A stretch of 64,000 nt of DNA from UBA3910 sp002391465 (GTDB lineage: Bacteria; Bacillota; Limnochordia; Darwinibacteriales; Darwinibacteriaceae): contig JASGVS010000012.1 in the NCBI GenBank assembly GCA_030054835.1, positions 84,814 to 148,813 of the forward strand, written 5' to 3'. Positions 1-9,039 of the stretch are shown in pieces. The first letter of the stretch is position 1; each line of letters starts with the position of its first letter. The translations under genes were made by a program, and so were the position numbers. The notes below the pieces were generated by a model that saw only the letters and a list, made by a program, of their open reading frames with translations, had not been told where the DNA came from and made no database searches.

Positions 1-487
1 GAATGCAGCTCGCGCCTTAGAAAGTTCCGTTCTCGAGGTTCTGCCCGGTACCAGTACAGTGAATATCATCCGGGCGAGTAGAGATGAACTTGGCGAGGAC
101 GATCAAAGGACCGCCAAGGAGCGGGAACAGACCACCACCCTCATTTACCAGGGTGTAGATGAGCAGGGTCGCCCCGTGGGTTATGCCTTCGTGGGTGAAG
201 GAAACGGCTATGGTGGTGTAGTCAGAGTCTTGGTAGGTGTGGCTGAGGCTTCTGATGAGATCCTCAACATTAAGATCCTGGAGCACACTGAAACTCCCGG
301 ATTGGGCAGTAGGATCGAGAACGACGACTTCCGCCAGCAGTTTGCAGGCAAGTCCACTCAGGATCCCATTGCCATCGGTTCGGACATTGACAACATTTCT
401 GGTGCAACCATTTCTGCCCGGGCAGTAGCCGAAGCGGTGCGGGAAGGTTTCCAGGACGCATACGCAGCTTATAGGGGAGGGCAGTAA
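1..487 (+). CDS. rnfG: Rnf complex subunit G, 5' end outside window
   Basis: Extracytoplasmic FMN-carrying subunit of the membrane Rnf complex, which couples ferredoxin:NAD+ oxidoreduction to ion pumping. The frame is open from base 2, so the gene starts upstream and only about 161 C-terminal residues are visible; the GTG at 59 is internal. The FMN-binding domain ends with the covalent flavin site SGAT (Thr codon at 407-409), the target of ApbE, which is encoded five genes downstream. The stop is followed two bases later by rnfE. Order G-E-A-B matches clostridial rnfCDGEAB, so rnfC and rnfD are expected just left of the window. Confidence 0.95.
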   Translation, partial: NAARALESSVLEVLPGTSTVNIIRASRDELGEDDQRTAKEREQTTTLIYQGVDEQGRPVGYAFVGEGNGYGGVVRVLVGVAEASDEILNIKILEHTETPGLGSRIENDDFRQQFAGKSTQDPIAIGSDIDNISGATISARAVAEAVREGFQDAYAAYRGGQ

Positions 488-489
488 GG

Positions 490-1098
490 ATGACTCGAAT
501 CTGGAAGAACTTTCTTAACGGTTTGTGGGATGAGAACCCAACGTTTCGCATCTTGATCGGCCTCTGTCCCACCTTGGCGGTGACAACTAGTGCCATAAAT
601 GGCTTTTCCATGGGGCTAGCGACTACGTTTGTAATCCTCTGCTCCAGCGTTTTGATTAGTATTCTTCGCAGTGTGATTCCAAGCAAGGTTCGGATCCCGG
701 CTTATATTATCCTCATCGCCACCTTTGTTACCATTGTGGATCTATCCATGAACGCCTATCTTCCTGATCTGCACAAATCGCTGGGTCTTTTTCTGCCCTT
801 GATCGTGGTGAACTGTCTTGTGCTAGGACGGGCTGAAGCCTTTGCCTCCAAGAATCCAGTGGTTGCTTCGGCGGCAGATGGCTTAGGTATGGGCTTGGGT
901 TTTACTTGGGCATTGACTGTCTTGGGAGCTATTCGCGAACTGTTTGCCGCTGGTTCCGTTTTTGGTTTTCAGCTTCTAGGTGAAGGTGTTACCACAATTG
1001 GGATTTTCGCTTTACCTCCAGGTGCCTTCATTACACTGGGTATTCTAATAGCGATCATGAACATGATCGGGGTCAGACTGAAGAATAGGGCTAGTTAG
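490..1098 (+). CDS. rnfE: Rnf complex subunit E
   Basis: Integral membrane subunit of the ferredoxin:NAD+ oxidoreductase. 202 residues with six hydrophobic segments and the family's conserved PTLAVT and LFLPLIVVNC-type helices; length is normal. RnfE and RnfA are homologous and insert in opposite orientations, which fits the similar stretches seen in both proteins here. ATG at 490 lies two bases after the rnfG stop, indicating translational coupling. Nothing is unusual in the sequence. Confidence 0.95.
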   Translation: MTRIWKNFLNGLWDENPTFRILIGLCPTLAVTTSAINGFSMGLATTFVILCSSVLISILRSVIPSKVRIPAYIILIATFVTIVDLSMNAYLPDLHKSLGLFLPLIVVNCLVLGRAEAFASKNPVVASAADGLGMGLGFTWALTVLGAIRELFAAGSVFGFQLLGEGVTTIGIFALPPGAFITLGILIAIMNMIGVRLKNRAS

Positions 1099-1109
1099 GA
1101 GGGTTACGC

Positions 1110-1682
1110 GTGAATTTATTTCTGCTTTTTCTAAGTGCTTTATTGGTCAACAACTTCGTACTGGTCCGCTTCCTAGGTATCTGCCCGTTTATGGGTGTTT
1201 CCAAGGAAGTTGAGTCCGCCTTTGGTATGGGCCTTGCCACGACCTTTGTCATGGTGGTAGCGGCTGCCGTGACCTGGCTGATCGAGACCTTTCTGCTACA
1301 GCCAATGGGGCTTCCTTTTCTACAGAACATGGCCTTTATTCTCACCATCGCTTCCATCGTGCAGCTGGTTGAGATGTTTCTGCACAAAACCAGTCCCGGC
1401 CTCTATCAGGCGATGGGCATTTTCTTGCCCCTAATTACCACTAACTGCGCCATCTTGGGTCTGGCTATTATGGCTGTGCAGAGTGCGTACACTTTCATTC
1501 AGACAGTGGTCTTTGCCTTAGGTGCAGGGGTAGGATTTACCTTGGCACTACTTCTACTTGCGGGAATCCGCGAGGAACTGAAGTTTGCTGATATTCCCGA
1601 ACCCCTATTGGGCGCACCGATTGCATTCATATGCGCCGGCTTGTTATCTTTAGCCTTTAGTGGCTTTGCCGGCTTAATCTAA
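1110..1682 (+). CDS. rnfA: Rnf complex subunit A
   Basis: Second of the two homologous six-helix membrane subunits of Rnf. 190 residues, usual length. It begins at GTG 1110 behind TAGGAGGG, and the N-terminus carries the typical ALLVNNFVLVRFLGICPFMGVS-like region of RnfA/NqrE proteins. Cysteines in the first and third helices match the membrane [2Fe-2S] site proposed between RnfA and RnfE. The gene sits eleven bases after rnfE in the same operon. Confidence 0.95.
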   Translation: MNLFLLFLSALLVNNFVLVRFLGICPFMGVSKEVESAFGMGLATTFVMVVAAAVTWLIETFLLQPMGLPFLQNMAFILTIASIVQLVEMFLHKTSPGLYQAMGIFLPLITTNCAILGLAIMAVQSAYTFIQTVVFALGAGVGFTLALLLLAGIREELKFADIPEPLLGAPIAFICAGLLSLAFSGFAGLI

Positions 1683-1701
1683 GTTTAAGGAGGGGTTTGG
1701 G

Positions 1702-2532
1702 GTGAACACTACAGTTGTTTCCCTCATCAGCATGGGTTCCCTAGCGGGGCTGTTTGCCTTTGGTCTCGCTATAGCCTCCAAGAAATTCGCAGTAGAAACC
1801 GATCCGAAGATCGAAGAGATAGAGGAAGTACTGCCCGGCGTTAACTGTGGTGCCTGCGGCTTTGCTGGTTGTCGCAGTTTTGCTGAGGGAGTGGCTTCCG
1901 GAAAAGCGCCTGCCAACGGTTGTCCCGTTGGTGGTGCGCGAGTGGCCAAGTTGGTTGCCGAGATTATTGGCGTTGAAGCGGAAGGGCCAAAACGGAAAGT
2001 AGCCCAGGTCTTGTGTAAGGGCGGTCTTGCCGAAGCCAAACAGCGCGGTACCTATGATGGGCCCCGCGATTGTCACATCGCCAACGCCACTCAGGGTGGC
2101 GACAAGCTCTGCACCTACGGCTGCTTGGGCTACGGTACTTGCGTTGCGGCCTGCAAGTTTGATGCCATGTACATGGGCGACAACGGTCTGCCCGTTGTAA
2201 TCGAGGAAAACTGCACAGGCTGCAACAAATGTGTAGAAGCCTGTCCCCGTGATATCATCACCCTTGTGGATGAGGAACAGGGTGTACACATCCGCTGTCG
2301 TTCCCTGTTGACCGGGCGGTTTGTACGTCAGCAGTGTGAAGTAGGCTGCATTGCCTGCCGTCGCTGCGTGAAAGCGTGCCCAACCGGTGCCATCTACATG
2401 GAGGATAACCTGGCCCGTATTGACTATGACAAATGCACAAACTGCCGTGAATGCGTGGAAGTATGTCCCATGAACACGATTGATTGGCAGGAAGGCAAAC
2501 CGCTCGTACTGCATAAAGAGTTTGCCAGCTAA
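1702..2532 (+). CDS. rnfB: Rnf complex subunit B (iron-sulfur electron entry)
   Basis: Membrane-anchored multi-cluster ferredoxin subunit that accepts electrons from ferredoxin. 276 residues: one N-terminal transmembrane helix (about 7-26), an NQR2/RnfB-type Fe-S domain with Cys49, Cys52, Cys57 and Cys74 (NCGACGFAGC, then NGCP), and a C-terminal half packed with CxxCxxC motifs for several [4Fe-4S] clusters. GTG start at 1702 behind AAGGAGGGG. It closes the rnf block; apbE begins 20 bases later. Confidence 0.95.
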   Translation: MNTTVVSLISMGSLAGLFAFGLAIASKKFAVETDPKIEEIEEVLPGVNCGACGFAGCRSFAEGVASGKAPANGCPVGGARVAKLVAEIIGVEAEGPKRKVAQVLCKGGLAEAKQRGTYDGPRDCHIANATQGGDKLCTYGCLGYGTCVAACKFDAMYMGDNGLPVVIEENCTGCNKCVEACPRDIITLVDEEQGVHIRCRSLLTGRFVRQQCEVGCIACRRCVKACPTGAIYMEDNLARIDYDKCTNCRECVEVCPMNTIDWQEGKPLVLHKEFAS

Positions 2533-2551
2533 CTTAGGAAGGACGCATTTT

Positions 2552-3577
2552 ATGGGCAGTAAAAAGAGACGTTTTACCATATGCTCAGCCGTTGTGCTGG
2601 GCATTGCGGTATTGATCCTAATCGGCTTTGCCGTGTTCCAGCCCCAAGATTCCCAAGCGGAGGAAACCAGTGTCAGTCAGACTAGGCTTTTGATGGACAC
2701 TGTTGTGGACGTGCGCGTTGACGCGCCCGGTGCCGCTGACCTGGTTGGTGAGACCTTTACCATCATGGCGGAGCTGGAACATAAACTATCCCGTTTCATG
2801 GAAACGAGTGACGTTGCACGGATCAATCAATACGCGGGTTCCTGGGTTGAGGTAAGTTCGCCTACCCTCGAGTTGGTTGAAATAGCGGTTGAACTGGGAC
2901 ATTTGACTCAAGGCACCTTTGATGTTACTATCGGGGCAGTTCTCGATCTGTGGGGCTTTGGCAGTGATTTCAAACGCGTGCCTACTGAAGATGAGCTTGC
3001 AGAGGCTCTGAGTACGGTCGATTTCCGCCAGATAGAGATTGACCGTGAGGGCAGCAGAGTGCGAATCCCCGCTGGGACAACCCTCGATCTGGGCGGTATT
3101 GCCAAAGGCTTTATCGTTCAGAAGGCTTTACAGTATCTCAGGGAAGCGGACGTATCTCGCGCTATAGTAAACGCAGGTGGGGATATATCAGTCATTGGCA
3201 AGCGGCCCGACGGAAATCCCTGGCGGGTTGGTGTGCAGGATCCGCGTAATCCCAGCGAACTGCGCTGGATCGTGCCCCTGGAAGGTCAGAGCATTGTTAC
3301 ATCAGGAGACTACCAGCGCTTTTTTGAGTTCGAAGGACGGCGTTACCATCACATTCTCGATCCCCGCAGCGGGTATCCCGCTTGGGGTATACGGAGTGTC
3401 ACTGTTATAGGTGACGATGCTGTGGTTTGTGACGCAGTAGCCACCGCCATCTTTATCCTCGGTTGGGATGAGGGGCGCGAATTTGCTCTGGGTCTGGAAG
3501 GTATGGAAGTGATAGTGATCGGCGATAAAGGCGAATGGTTCACGCCCGGTTTGGAAGGCAAACTGATTGCTTTGTGA
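2552..3577 (+). CDS. apbE: FAD:protein FMN transferase
   Basis: Attaches FMN from FAD to a Thr of target flavoproteins, here most likely RnfG (and RnfD) and possibly the FMN-binding protein at 20180-20869. 341 residues with an N-terminal signal or anchor helix (about 8-27), the ApbE hallmark LGGIAKG, a NAGGD motif and a C-terminal SGDYQRFF...HILDP block. A longer in-frame opening exists, but ATG 2552 has the AGGAAGG ribosome site, is followed by a charged-then-hydrophobic leader, and does not overlap rnfB. Adjacency to rnf strongly supports the role. Confidence 0.93.
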   Translation: MGSKKRRFTICSAVVLGIAVLILIGFAVFQPQDSQAEETSVSQTRLLMDTVVDVRVDAPGAADLVGETFTIMAELEHKLSRFMETSDVARINQYAGSWVEVSSPTLELVEIAVELGHLTQGTFDVTIGAVLDLWGFGSDFKRVPTEDELAEALSTVDFRQIEIDREGSRVRIPAGTTLDLGGIAKGFIVQKALQYLREADVSRAIVNAGGDISVIGKRPDGNPWRVGVQDPRNPSELRWIVPLEGQSIVTSGDYQRFFEFEGRRYHHILDPRSGYPAWGIRSVTVIGDDAVVCDAVATAIFILGWDEGREFALGLEGMEVIVIGDKGEWFTPGLEGKLIAL

Positions 3578-3623
3578 GTACCGGCCTAATCAGCTGATCT
3601 CTTTAGGACAAGGAGGGATGCCA

Positions 3624-4535
3624 GTGTACGATTTAGCGATCATTGGTGGAGGACCTGCCGGTTTAACCGCGGGGCTGTATGGGGCTCGGGCCAACCTCAA
3701 GACAGTGATAATTGAGCGCGGCCTGTATGGAGGCCAGATGCAGAACACGCTCGAGATCGAAAACTATCCGGGAGTTGGCAGAGTTGAAGGCCCTGAGCTG
3801 TCGGAGCATATGTATCAGCAGGCCCTATCGGTTGGCGTGGAATGGAAGATGGGTGAGGTGACGGAAGTCGAACTCACGGGCCAACCTAAGACAATCACGG
3901 TGGGACGAGAAGTGATTCAGGCTCGCAGTGTAATTATTGCCAGCGGTGCCCAACCACGCAAACTGCAGGTACCCGGCGAGGAAGAACTGGCGGGTAGGGG
4001 AGTCTCCTATTGTGCCACCTGTGACGGGGCGTTTTACACCGACTTGGACGTTGTGGTTGTAGGCGGCGGTGACTCCGCGGTAGAGGAAGGCATCTTTTTG
4101 ACCAACTACGTCAATTCTGTGACCATTGTCCACCGCAGAGACAAATTGTCCGCTCAGCCCATTTTACAGGATAGGGCCTTTAAGAACGAAAAGATTAAGT
4201 TTGTTTGGGATTCGGTTGTGGAGAGAATTGAAGGCGATCCGAAGGTGAGCGGTGTGTTGATCCGCAACGTGAAGGACGACACAACCCAGGTGTTACCCTG
4301 TTCCGGAGTGTTTATATACATCGGCTTCTTCCCCAACACCGACTACCTCAAAGGCAGCCCAATTTTGGATGAGTACGGCTATGTGATTACAAAGCCGGAC
4401 ATGTCCACTGCCATCCCCGGCGTTTTTGCCGCCGGGGATGTACGCACCACTCCCCTGAGACAGATCGTCTCGGCAGCGGGTGATGGTGCAATCGCAGCCA
4501 TGGAGGCCTATCGGTACTTGGAGAATCTCGAATAG
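3624..4535 (+). CDS. trxB: Thioredoxin-disulfide reductase
   Basis: NADPH-dependent FAD enzyme that reduces thioredoxin. About 303 residues with the FAD motif GGGPAG at the N-terminus, redox-active CATC in the middle, an NADPH motif GGGDSA and the C-terminal GVFAAGDVR signature. The start is ambiguous: ATG 3618 lies one base from AAGGAGG, whereas GTG 3624 lies seven bases from it, so GTG is favoured. It follows apbE by 46 bases and precedes a strong terminator, so it is probably the last gene of the rnf transcript. Confidence 0.93.
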   Translation: MYDLAIIGGGPAGLTAGLYGARANLKTVIIERGLYGGQMQNTLEIENYPGVGRVEGPELSEHMYQQALSVGVEWKMGEVTEVELTGQPKTITVGREVIQARSVIIASGAQPRKLQVPGEEELAGRGVSYCATCDGAFYTDLDVVVVGGGDSAVEEGIFLTNYVNSVTIVHRRDKLSAQPILQDRAFKNEKIKFVWDSVVERIEGDPKVSGVLIRNVKDDTTQVLPCSGVFIYIGFFPNTDYLKGSPILDEYGYVITKPDMSTAIPGVFAAGDVRTTPLRQIVSAAGDGAIAAMEAYRYLENLE

Positions 4536-4564
4536 GGCGATATAGGTTATTACAGACGATGAAA

Positions 4565-4611
4565 ATGCATCCCCTCTCCCGAGGCTAAATCGGGGCAGGG
4601 GATGTATCTTT
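4565..4611 (+). terminator. Intrinsic terminator after trxB
   Basis: Arms 4565-4575 and 4597-4607 form an 11-bp stem with one G-T pair (ATGCATCCCCT against AGGGGATGTAT), then CTTTTTT. It ends the rnf-apbE-trxB transcript. Confidence 0.88.
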
Positions 4612-4660
4612 TTTCCACCTCCCGCTTATACTAAGTTAAAGTATGCGGGGGGGTCGGCCT

Positions 4661-5497
4661 ATGCGTTATGTTTTTGCCGCGGTGCTGATCGCTGCCCTAG
4701 CATCTAGCGTTTGGGCGGGAAGCTCCCTGATCCATTACGGCATGCGCGGCACAGATGTGAAAGAGATTCAGCAGATGCTCGTAGATTTGGGTCACGAGCT
4801 AGTTGTTGATGGCGTTTTTGGCCCAAAGACCAAGGCAGCCGTAATGCAGGTACAAAAAGATCTTGGCCTCAGAGTGGACGGAGTAGTTGGTCCCGAGACC
4901 CGGGCCGCCCTGGCCGAACTGAGGGAGGCTGTTGTGTCCTACACAGTCCAGCGGGGTGACAACCTCACAGCTATTGCCATGCGCTATCAGACTACAGTAG
5001 ACAGTATAGTCTCCTACAACAACCTCGACAATCCCCATCGCTTATTACCCGGGCAGGTTCTGCTTATTCCCACATCCGATCTGCCCGTTTTCGGTTCTGT
5101 CCTCTACCGCTTAGGGGGCATGATTTGGCCTGTCCAAGGACGGATCAGTTCCGGCTACGGTTACCGCACACACCCAGTAACAAAGGTGTACCATTTCCAC
5201 GGTGGCATTGATATCGCCGTAGCCCACGGTACGCCAGTCCGGGCTGCCTTGGCTGGGAAAGTGGTCAAAGCTGGGAATTTGGGTGGTTTAGGCTTGGCGA
5301 TAGTAATCGACCACGGTAATGAGATTACCACATGGTATGGCCACAACTCCGCCCTTTTGGTTCGGGTGGGGGATTATGTGCAGCAGGGACAGGTAATTGC
5401 CCGTTCCGGACGGACCGGGGTTGCCACTGGGCCCCATCTGGATTTTCGCATAAAAATAAGGGATCAAACGGTTGACCCCTTAAAATATCTGCCCTAG
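4661..5497 (+). CDS. Secreted M23 peptidase with peptidoglycan-binding and LysM domains
   Basis: Putative zinc endopeptidase acting on peptidoglycan cross-bridges or stems. About 278 residues: signal peptide (1-19), a PG_binding_1 repeat (GMRGTDVKEIQQ...VDGVFGPKT), a LysM module (YTVQRGDNLTAIA), then the M23/LytM domain with HFHGGIDIA and GPHLDF, which hold the zinc ligands. ATG 4661 is preferred over the in-frame ATG 4643 because the G-rich ribosome site lies between them. Stand-alone gene after a terminator; such proteins serve growth, division or spore-cortex remodelling. Ends seven bases from the convergent CsoR gene. Confidence 0.9.
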   Translation: MRYVFAAVLIAALASSVWAGSSLIHYGMRGTDVKEIQQMLVDLGHELVVDGVFGPKTKAAVMQVQKDLGLRVDGVVGPETRAALAELREAVVSYTVQRGDNLTAIAMRYQTTVDSIVSYNNLDNPHRLLPGQVLLIPTSDLPVFGSVLYRLGGMIWPVQGRISSGYGYRTHPVTKVYHFHGGIDIAVAHGTPVRAALAGKVVKAGNLGGLGLAIVIDHGNEITTWYGHNSALLVRVGDYVQQGQVIARSGRTGVATGPHLDFRIKIRDQTVDPLKYLP

Positions 5498-5503
5498 TAA
5501 AAG

Positions 5504-5782
5504 CTATTTCAACAGCCGATCTAGTGCCTCCATCAGCTCCTCCATCGCTTCCCCTTCGTCCTTACCTTCCTCTAATGCTTCGCGCAGACAGGTCGTGGAA
5601 AAGGAACTGAAAACGGCTTTGCCCACTTGGGCCATGGCCCCCCGGGCCGCGGCGATCTGGGTGAGGATTTCCAGGCAGGGTGCTTCTTCCTCAACCATCC
5701 GTTGAACACCCTTAATCTGTCCTTCGATCCTTTTTAAGCGCTGGAGCACGTTGGTCTTGTTATCCCGGCTCACTTCGATCAC
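5504..5782 (-). CDS. CsoR/CstR-family thiol-based repressor
   Basis: All-helical DNA-binding repressor of the DUF156 family (CsoR, RcnR, FrmR, CstR). 92 residues if translation starts at GTG 5782, which has AGGAGAAA upstream; a longer opening to 5824 has no ribosome site. Numbered from that start, Cys36 and Cys65 occupy the CsoR copper-ligand positions, but position 61, a His in CsoR, is Phe. A Cys pair without the His is the pattern of CstR persulfide sensors, so sulfane-sulfur sensing is more likely than Cu(I). No efflux or sulfur gene is adjacent, so the target is unknown. Confidence 0.88.
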   Translation of the reverse strand: MIEVSRDNKTNVLQRLKRIEGQIKGVQRMVEEEAPCLEILTQIAAARGAMAQVGKAVFSSFSTTCLREALEEGKDEGEAMEELMEALDRLLK

Positions 5783-5904
5783 CCTTTCTCCTAAGATCAT
5801 AATCTTTGACTCCACTTGTGTCAAACGGCTGTTTTTGACCCATCCTTTATTTTCGCAAGGAAAAACGAGGTAAGAGGCGAAATTATGGGGAGAGGTGATC
5901 AGCA

Positions 5905-6795
5905 GTGATTGCTTGTGTACAGATGAAGCTGGAAATGGAAAACTATCGGACTGAGGCGGCGTTCTCAGCTAAAATAATGGAGATTATGGGCCGTGTCCGG
6001 GCAGAAGCGGGAGATGGGCCCCTTCTCGTTGTCTTTCCGGAACACGTGGGTACCTTCTGCTTGCTGTGCGATGCCCCCGAGCGGGTATGGTCTCAGCCTA
6101 CCTTTGCTTCTGCAGCTAAGGCGCTGCTGAGAGGCAGTATACCTTCGGTCCTCTACCATTTGTTAAACTACAGGGTTTCCCCTACTCGCGCTTTGGTGTT
6201 GGCAAAAGCCGCGGCAGCTGAGCGGGTTTATCTTTCTGCCTTTAAGCAAGCTGCGCTGGAATACGGCGCGTGGATTGTGGCAGGTTCCGCCGTATTGCGC
6301 TGGGGTGAAACAAGGCGAGTCTTCAATACCGCCCCGGTGTTCACTCCCACCGGCCAGTTGATCCACCGCCAGCATAAGGTGAATCTGGTGGAGATGGAGG
6401 GGAGTAAGGGTCTGGATGTGGATGGCGCTCCGCTTAATTACATCAGCGTTGTGCAGAGTCCGTTTGGCAATTTAGGTGTGGCCGTCTGTTTGGATGCCTT
6501 TTCTGCTGACGTGCGCGAACGCCTCAAGAGTCTGGGAGCAGAAATCCTGATTCAACCCTCCGCCAACAACCACCCCTGGAACGAATGGCAGCAGGAAGAT
6601 TGGCTGCGGAGTAGTTATCAAGCGGTTGTGGAGAGGGGAGAGTTTGCCTTAGCGGTTAACCCTATGTTAGTAGGGGACCTCTGGGATCTGTCCTTTGCGG
6701 GCCAGTCCAGCATTATTACACCGGAAGGCTATGCGGCTAGGGCAGAAACGGCAGATCAGGAGGAAATTCTGCTGTACAAAAGGCCTCAGGCCTAG
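5905..6795 (+). CDS. Carbon-nitrogen hydrolase (nitrilase superfamily)
   Basis: Amidase of the nitrilase fold, 296 residues. The catalytic triad is visible: Glu46 in FPEH, Lys158 in QHKVNL and Cys195 in AVCLDAF. The substrate cannot be told; relatives hydrolyse N-carbamoyl compounds, omega-amides or small amides. GTG 5905 is used, with GGGGAGAGG upstream and a typical IACVQM first strand. The gene is convergent with alr, whose last codons overlap its stop by four bases. No pathway partner is adjacent. Confidence 0.88.
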   Translation: MIACVQMKLEMENYRTEAAFSAKIMEIMGRVRAEAGDGPLLVVFPEHVGTFCLLCDAPERVWSQPTFASAAKALLRGSIPSVLYHLLNYRVSPTRALVLAKAAAAERVYLSAFKQAALEYGAWIVAGSAVLRWGETRRVFNTAPVFTPTGQLIHRQHKVNLVEMEGSKGLDVDGAPLNYISVVQSPFGNLGVAVCLDAFSADVRERLKSLGAEILIQPSANNHPWNEWQQEDWLRSSYQAVVERGEFALAVNPMLVGDLWDLSFAGQSSIITPEGYAARAETADQEEILLYKRPQA

Positions 6796-7961
6796 GGATA
6801 CTCTTGCCTAAGGCGACCACCTACCAGATAGATTTTGGGCAGGCTTTGGGACGCTGTGACCCGGCGCATGGCAGCTGTTACCACATCACCCTCCTCAAGC
6901 TCCGGGACACTACTTAAATCGACACACGTGAGCCCCATGCCGATCCGTCCCAGGATTGGCAGGGGTTTTTTATTATGGGAAATGGGTGAGGGAGGAGATA
7001 TGATCACTCTGCCTACGACAGAGCCGATTTGGCGCCAGGGCGATTTTTCCGGCTCCAGCATAAGGCCGTGGCTGTAGCCAAGGGGGATAATCCCGGCCCT
7101 GACAGGTCTTTTTGTGCGGTATTCCCTTCCATAGCCAATAGTTTCACCTTTGGCGAATTGGCGGATCTGGATAATGCGCGCTTTACACTCCCAGGTGGGG
7201 AGGAGCTGCCAGCTATCATCTAAGGGAACGGGGCTTTGACCGTAGAGGAGGGTACCGATGCGAACTAAATTGAGGTGGCTTTCGGGGTACAGGACGAAGG
7301 CTGCGCTGTTTGCTGCATGCCAGTATAGCTCATGCCAGCCATGGGCCTGGAGGAGCGTACGCACCTCCAAAAGTTGGCTTAACTGATATCTCGTAAAAAC
7401 CGGATCGGCAAAAGCCGCGGAAAAATGGGTGAACACCCCCTGCAACTTGAGCCAGGGGGTTTTTTTGATCAGGGCAGCCAGCATTGGTATTTCTTCCAAC
7501 CGGGCCCCTAAACGTCCTAAGCCGGTGTCAATCTTGAGCTCTACCGATGTTCTCTGTCCTTTAGCCTTAGCGATCGCAGTGAGCTGATGGATAAGCTTTC
7601 CAGTGCATACGGTGGGAGTCAGTCTGTATTTGCAGACCAAATCAAGCTGGTCTGGGAGGGGTGGGGTCAAGAGGAGAATGGATACGTCCCGCACCTTTCT
7701 GACGATGGGCAGAGCCTCATCAACAGTGCTAACCGCGAGTCGCTTGTAACCCTGTTTCTTCAGAAAGGCGGCGATGGCTGGGGCACCGTGACCGTAGGCA
7801 TCTCCCTTGAGAACGGGGAGGACGGGGACTTTACTGTGCTTCTCCAACTCCCCGAGGTTGTGCTGTAGGTTGTCCAGATTGACCTCTATCCAAGCGGAGT
7901 GCTTTAGTTGGGGTGTCTTAGTGTGCGCAGCCAGCGGTGTGCCTGTAGAAGGCGCTGCCAT
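6792..7961 (-). CDS. alr: Alanine racemase
   Basis: PLP enzyme making D-alanine for peptidoglycan. 389 residues: the PLP lysine lies in VLKGDAYGHG near the N-terminus, the catalytic Tyr in IGYGREY, and the C-terminal beta-domain holds GRIGMGLTCVD. ATG 7961 has AAAGGGGGGT eight bases upstream and lies inside the 3' end of the FemAB-like gene (58-base overlap), so the two are co-transcribed. The first ~20 residues are an extension with no conserved motif, so a slightly later start cannot be excluded. Context is cell-wall synthesis. Confidence 0.92.
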   Translation of the reverse strand: MAAPSTGTPLAAHTKTPQLKHSAWIEVNLDNLQHNLGELEKHSKVPVLPVLKGDAYGHGAPAIAAFLKKQGYKRLAVSTVDEALPIVRKVRDVSILLLTPPLPDQLDLVCKYRLTPTVCTGKLIHQLTAIAKAKGQRTSVELKIDTGLGRLGARLEEIPMLAALIKKTPWLKLQGVFTHFSAAFADPVFTRYQLSQLLEVRTLLQAHGWHELYWHAANSAAFVLYPESHLNLVRIGTLLYGQSPVPLDDSWQLLPTWECKARIIQIRQFAKGETIGYGREYRTKRPVRAGIIPLGYSHGLMLEPEKSPWRQIGSVVGRVIISPPSPISHNKKPLPILGRIGMGLTCVDLSSVPELEEGDVVTAAMRRVTASQSLPKIYLVGGRLRQEYP

Positions 7962-8953
7962 AGGAAATACCCCCCTTTAGCAAGGGGAAGGTCGTACTCA
8001 CCCACGTACTCCACCAACTGGGCACCAAACCCTTCCTTAAACCGATACAGTCCATAAAGGGGATGGTCAGGATCAAGATTACCTGACACTCCGCGGAAAT
8101 CATAGACCCGGCAACCTTGGCTTTTGGCAAAGCGGATCATTTCCCACTGGATGAGCGTTGCTGCCTGCAGGTTACGCTTATTGTTGCTGGATGCGCCATA
8201 GACATACCACGCGCGATTGTTCAGAATAAAGAGGATGGCTCCGGCCAGAAGCTCTCCTTCGTGTCTGGCCAGAAACAAATGGGCTAGTTTATGTTCCATA
8301 AGTTCGTCCCAGAGGGTGTAAAAGTATGAACTGGATCGGATGGTAAAGCGGTCCCGCTGTGCCGTTTCTTCCAGCAGCTTATAAAATTCATCCATCAGCG
8401 CTTTCTCTTTTACCCTAGTAACGACTACCTCTTTGCGCTGGGCGTAGCGGATGTTGTAACGGGTTTTGCTTTTCATGTTGCCCAGCAGCTCCTCGCAGGA
8501 GGGGCCAAGGTCCAGGGTCATGACAAAGCGGGGCTGGGTGCCACCGAAATCTAGTCCGGTATCGATTGGTACTAGGTCAAGCTTACTTGCTAGCTCTGAC
8601 CAATGGGAGTTGTCTTTACGAAGGGGGGGATCCATTTTCCAGACTACCGCCCCTTTACTGCGGCAGAAGCTGGCTCCCCCTTGCCAAATGGCTGCCAATG
8701 CTTCAGGCGAGGAAAAGACTGGGCCCCTAGGTGAGTAGGCAAGTTTGAGGGGAAGGGGGGAGAGATCTTTGATTAAGATGAGGGCACTGGCTAGTATCTT
8801 CCCCTTATCTTCAGCGGCCAGGGGATAGTACTCCCAGCCGTGGCCTGCCTTCAGCCTGCCCCAGTTTGTGGTCTGCAGTACATCTCCGTTCGGATGGGAA
8901 GCGACATAGTGATTGAAGAGGCGTTCCTGTTCGAAGTAAATCTTTACTTCCAT
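7904..8953 (-). CDS. FemAB/FemX-family aminoacyl-tRNA-dependent transferase
   Basis: Two tandem GNAT-like domains of the Fem family, which add amino acids from aminoacyl-tRNA to the lipid II stem peptide. 349 residues from ATG 8953, chosen because GAAAGGAGG lies just upstream. Recognisable blocks include TRYNIRYAQRK, RDRFTIRS and a C-terminal YDFRGVSG...LYRFKEGFG segment typical of FemX/MurM. It overlaps alr and faces the DD-carboxypeptidase across an 86-base divergent intergenic region, so it belongs to a wall-synthesis group. The amino acid added cannot be inferred. Confidence 0.88.
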   Translation of the reverse strand: MEVKIYFEQERLFNHYVASHPNGDVLQTTNWGRLKAGHGWEYYPLAAEDKGKILASALILIKDLSPLPLKLAYSPRGPVFSSPEALAAIWQGGASFCRSKGAVVWKMDPPLRKDNSHWSELASKLDLVPIDTGLDFGGTQPRFVMTLDLGPSCEELLGNMKSKTRYNIRYAQRKEVVVTRVKEKALMDEFYKLLEETAQRDRFTIRSSSYFYTLWDELMEHKLAHLFLARHEGELLAGAILFILNNRAWYVYGASSNNKRNLQAATLIQWEMIRFAKSQGCRVYDFRGVSGNLDPDHPLYGLYRFKEGFGAQLVEYVGEYDLPLAKGGYFLWQRLLQAHRWLRTLRHPN

Positions 8954-9039
8954 ACCTAACCTCCTTTCACTACCAGATTCAGTATATGTACTAATTACGG
9001 AACCCGGTACGTATTTATTCTTAGGGAAGGGGGAAAGAA

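Noticed and set aside
1741..2604. A 287-codon open frame on the minus strand
   Set aside because: It lies wholly opposite rnfB, has no ribosome site or recognisable domain, and rnfB has full Fe-S motifs.
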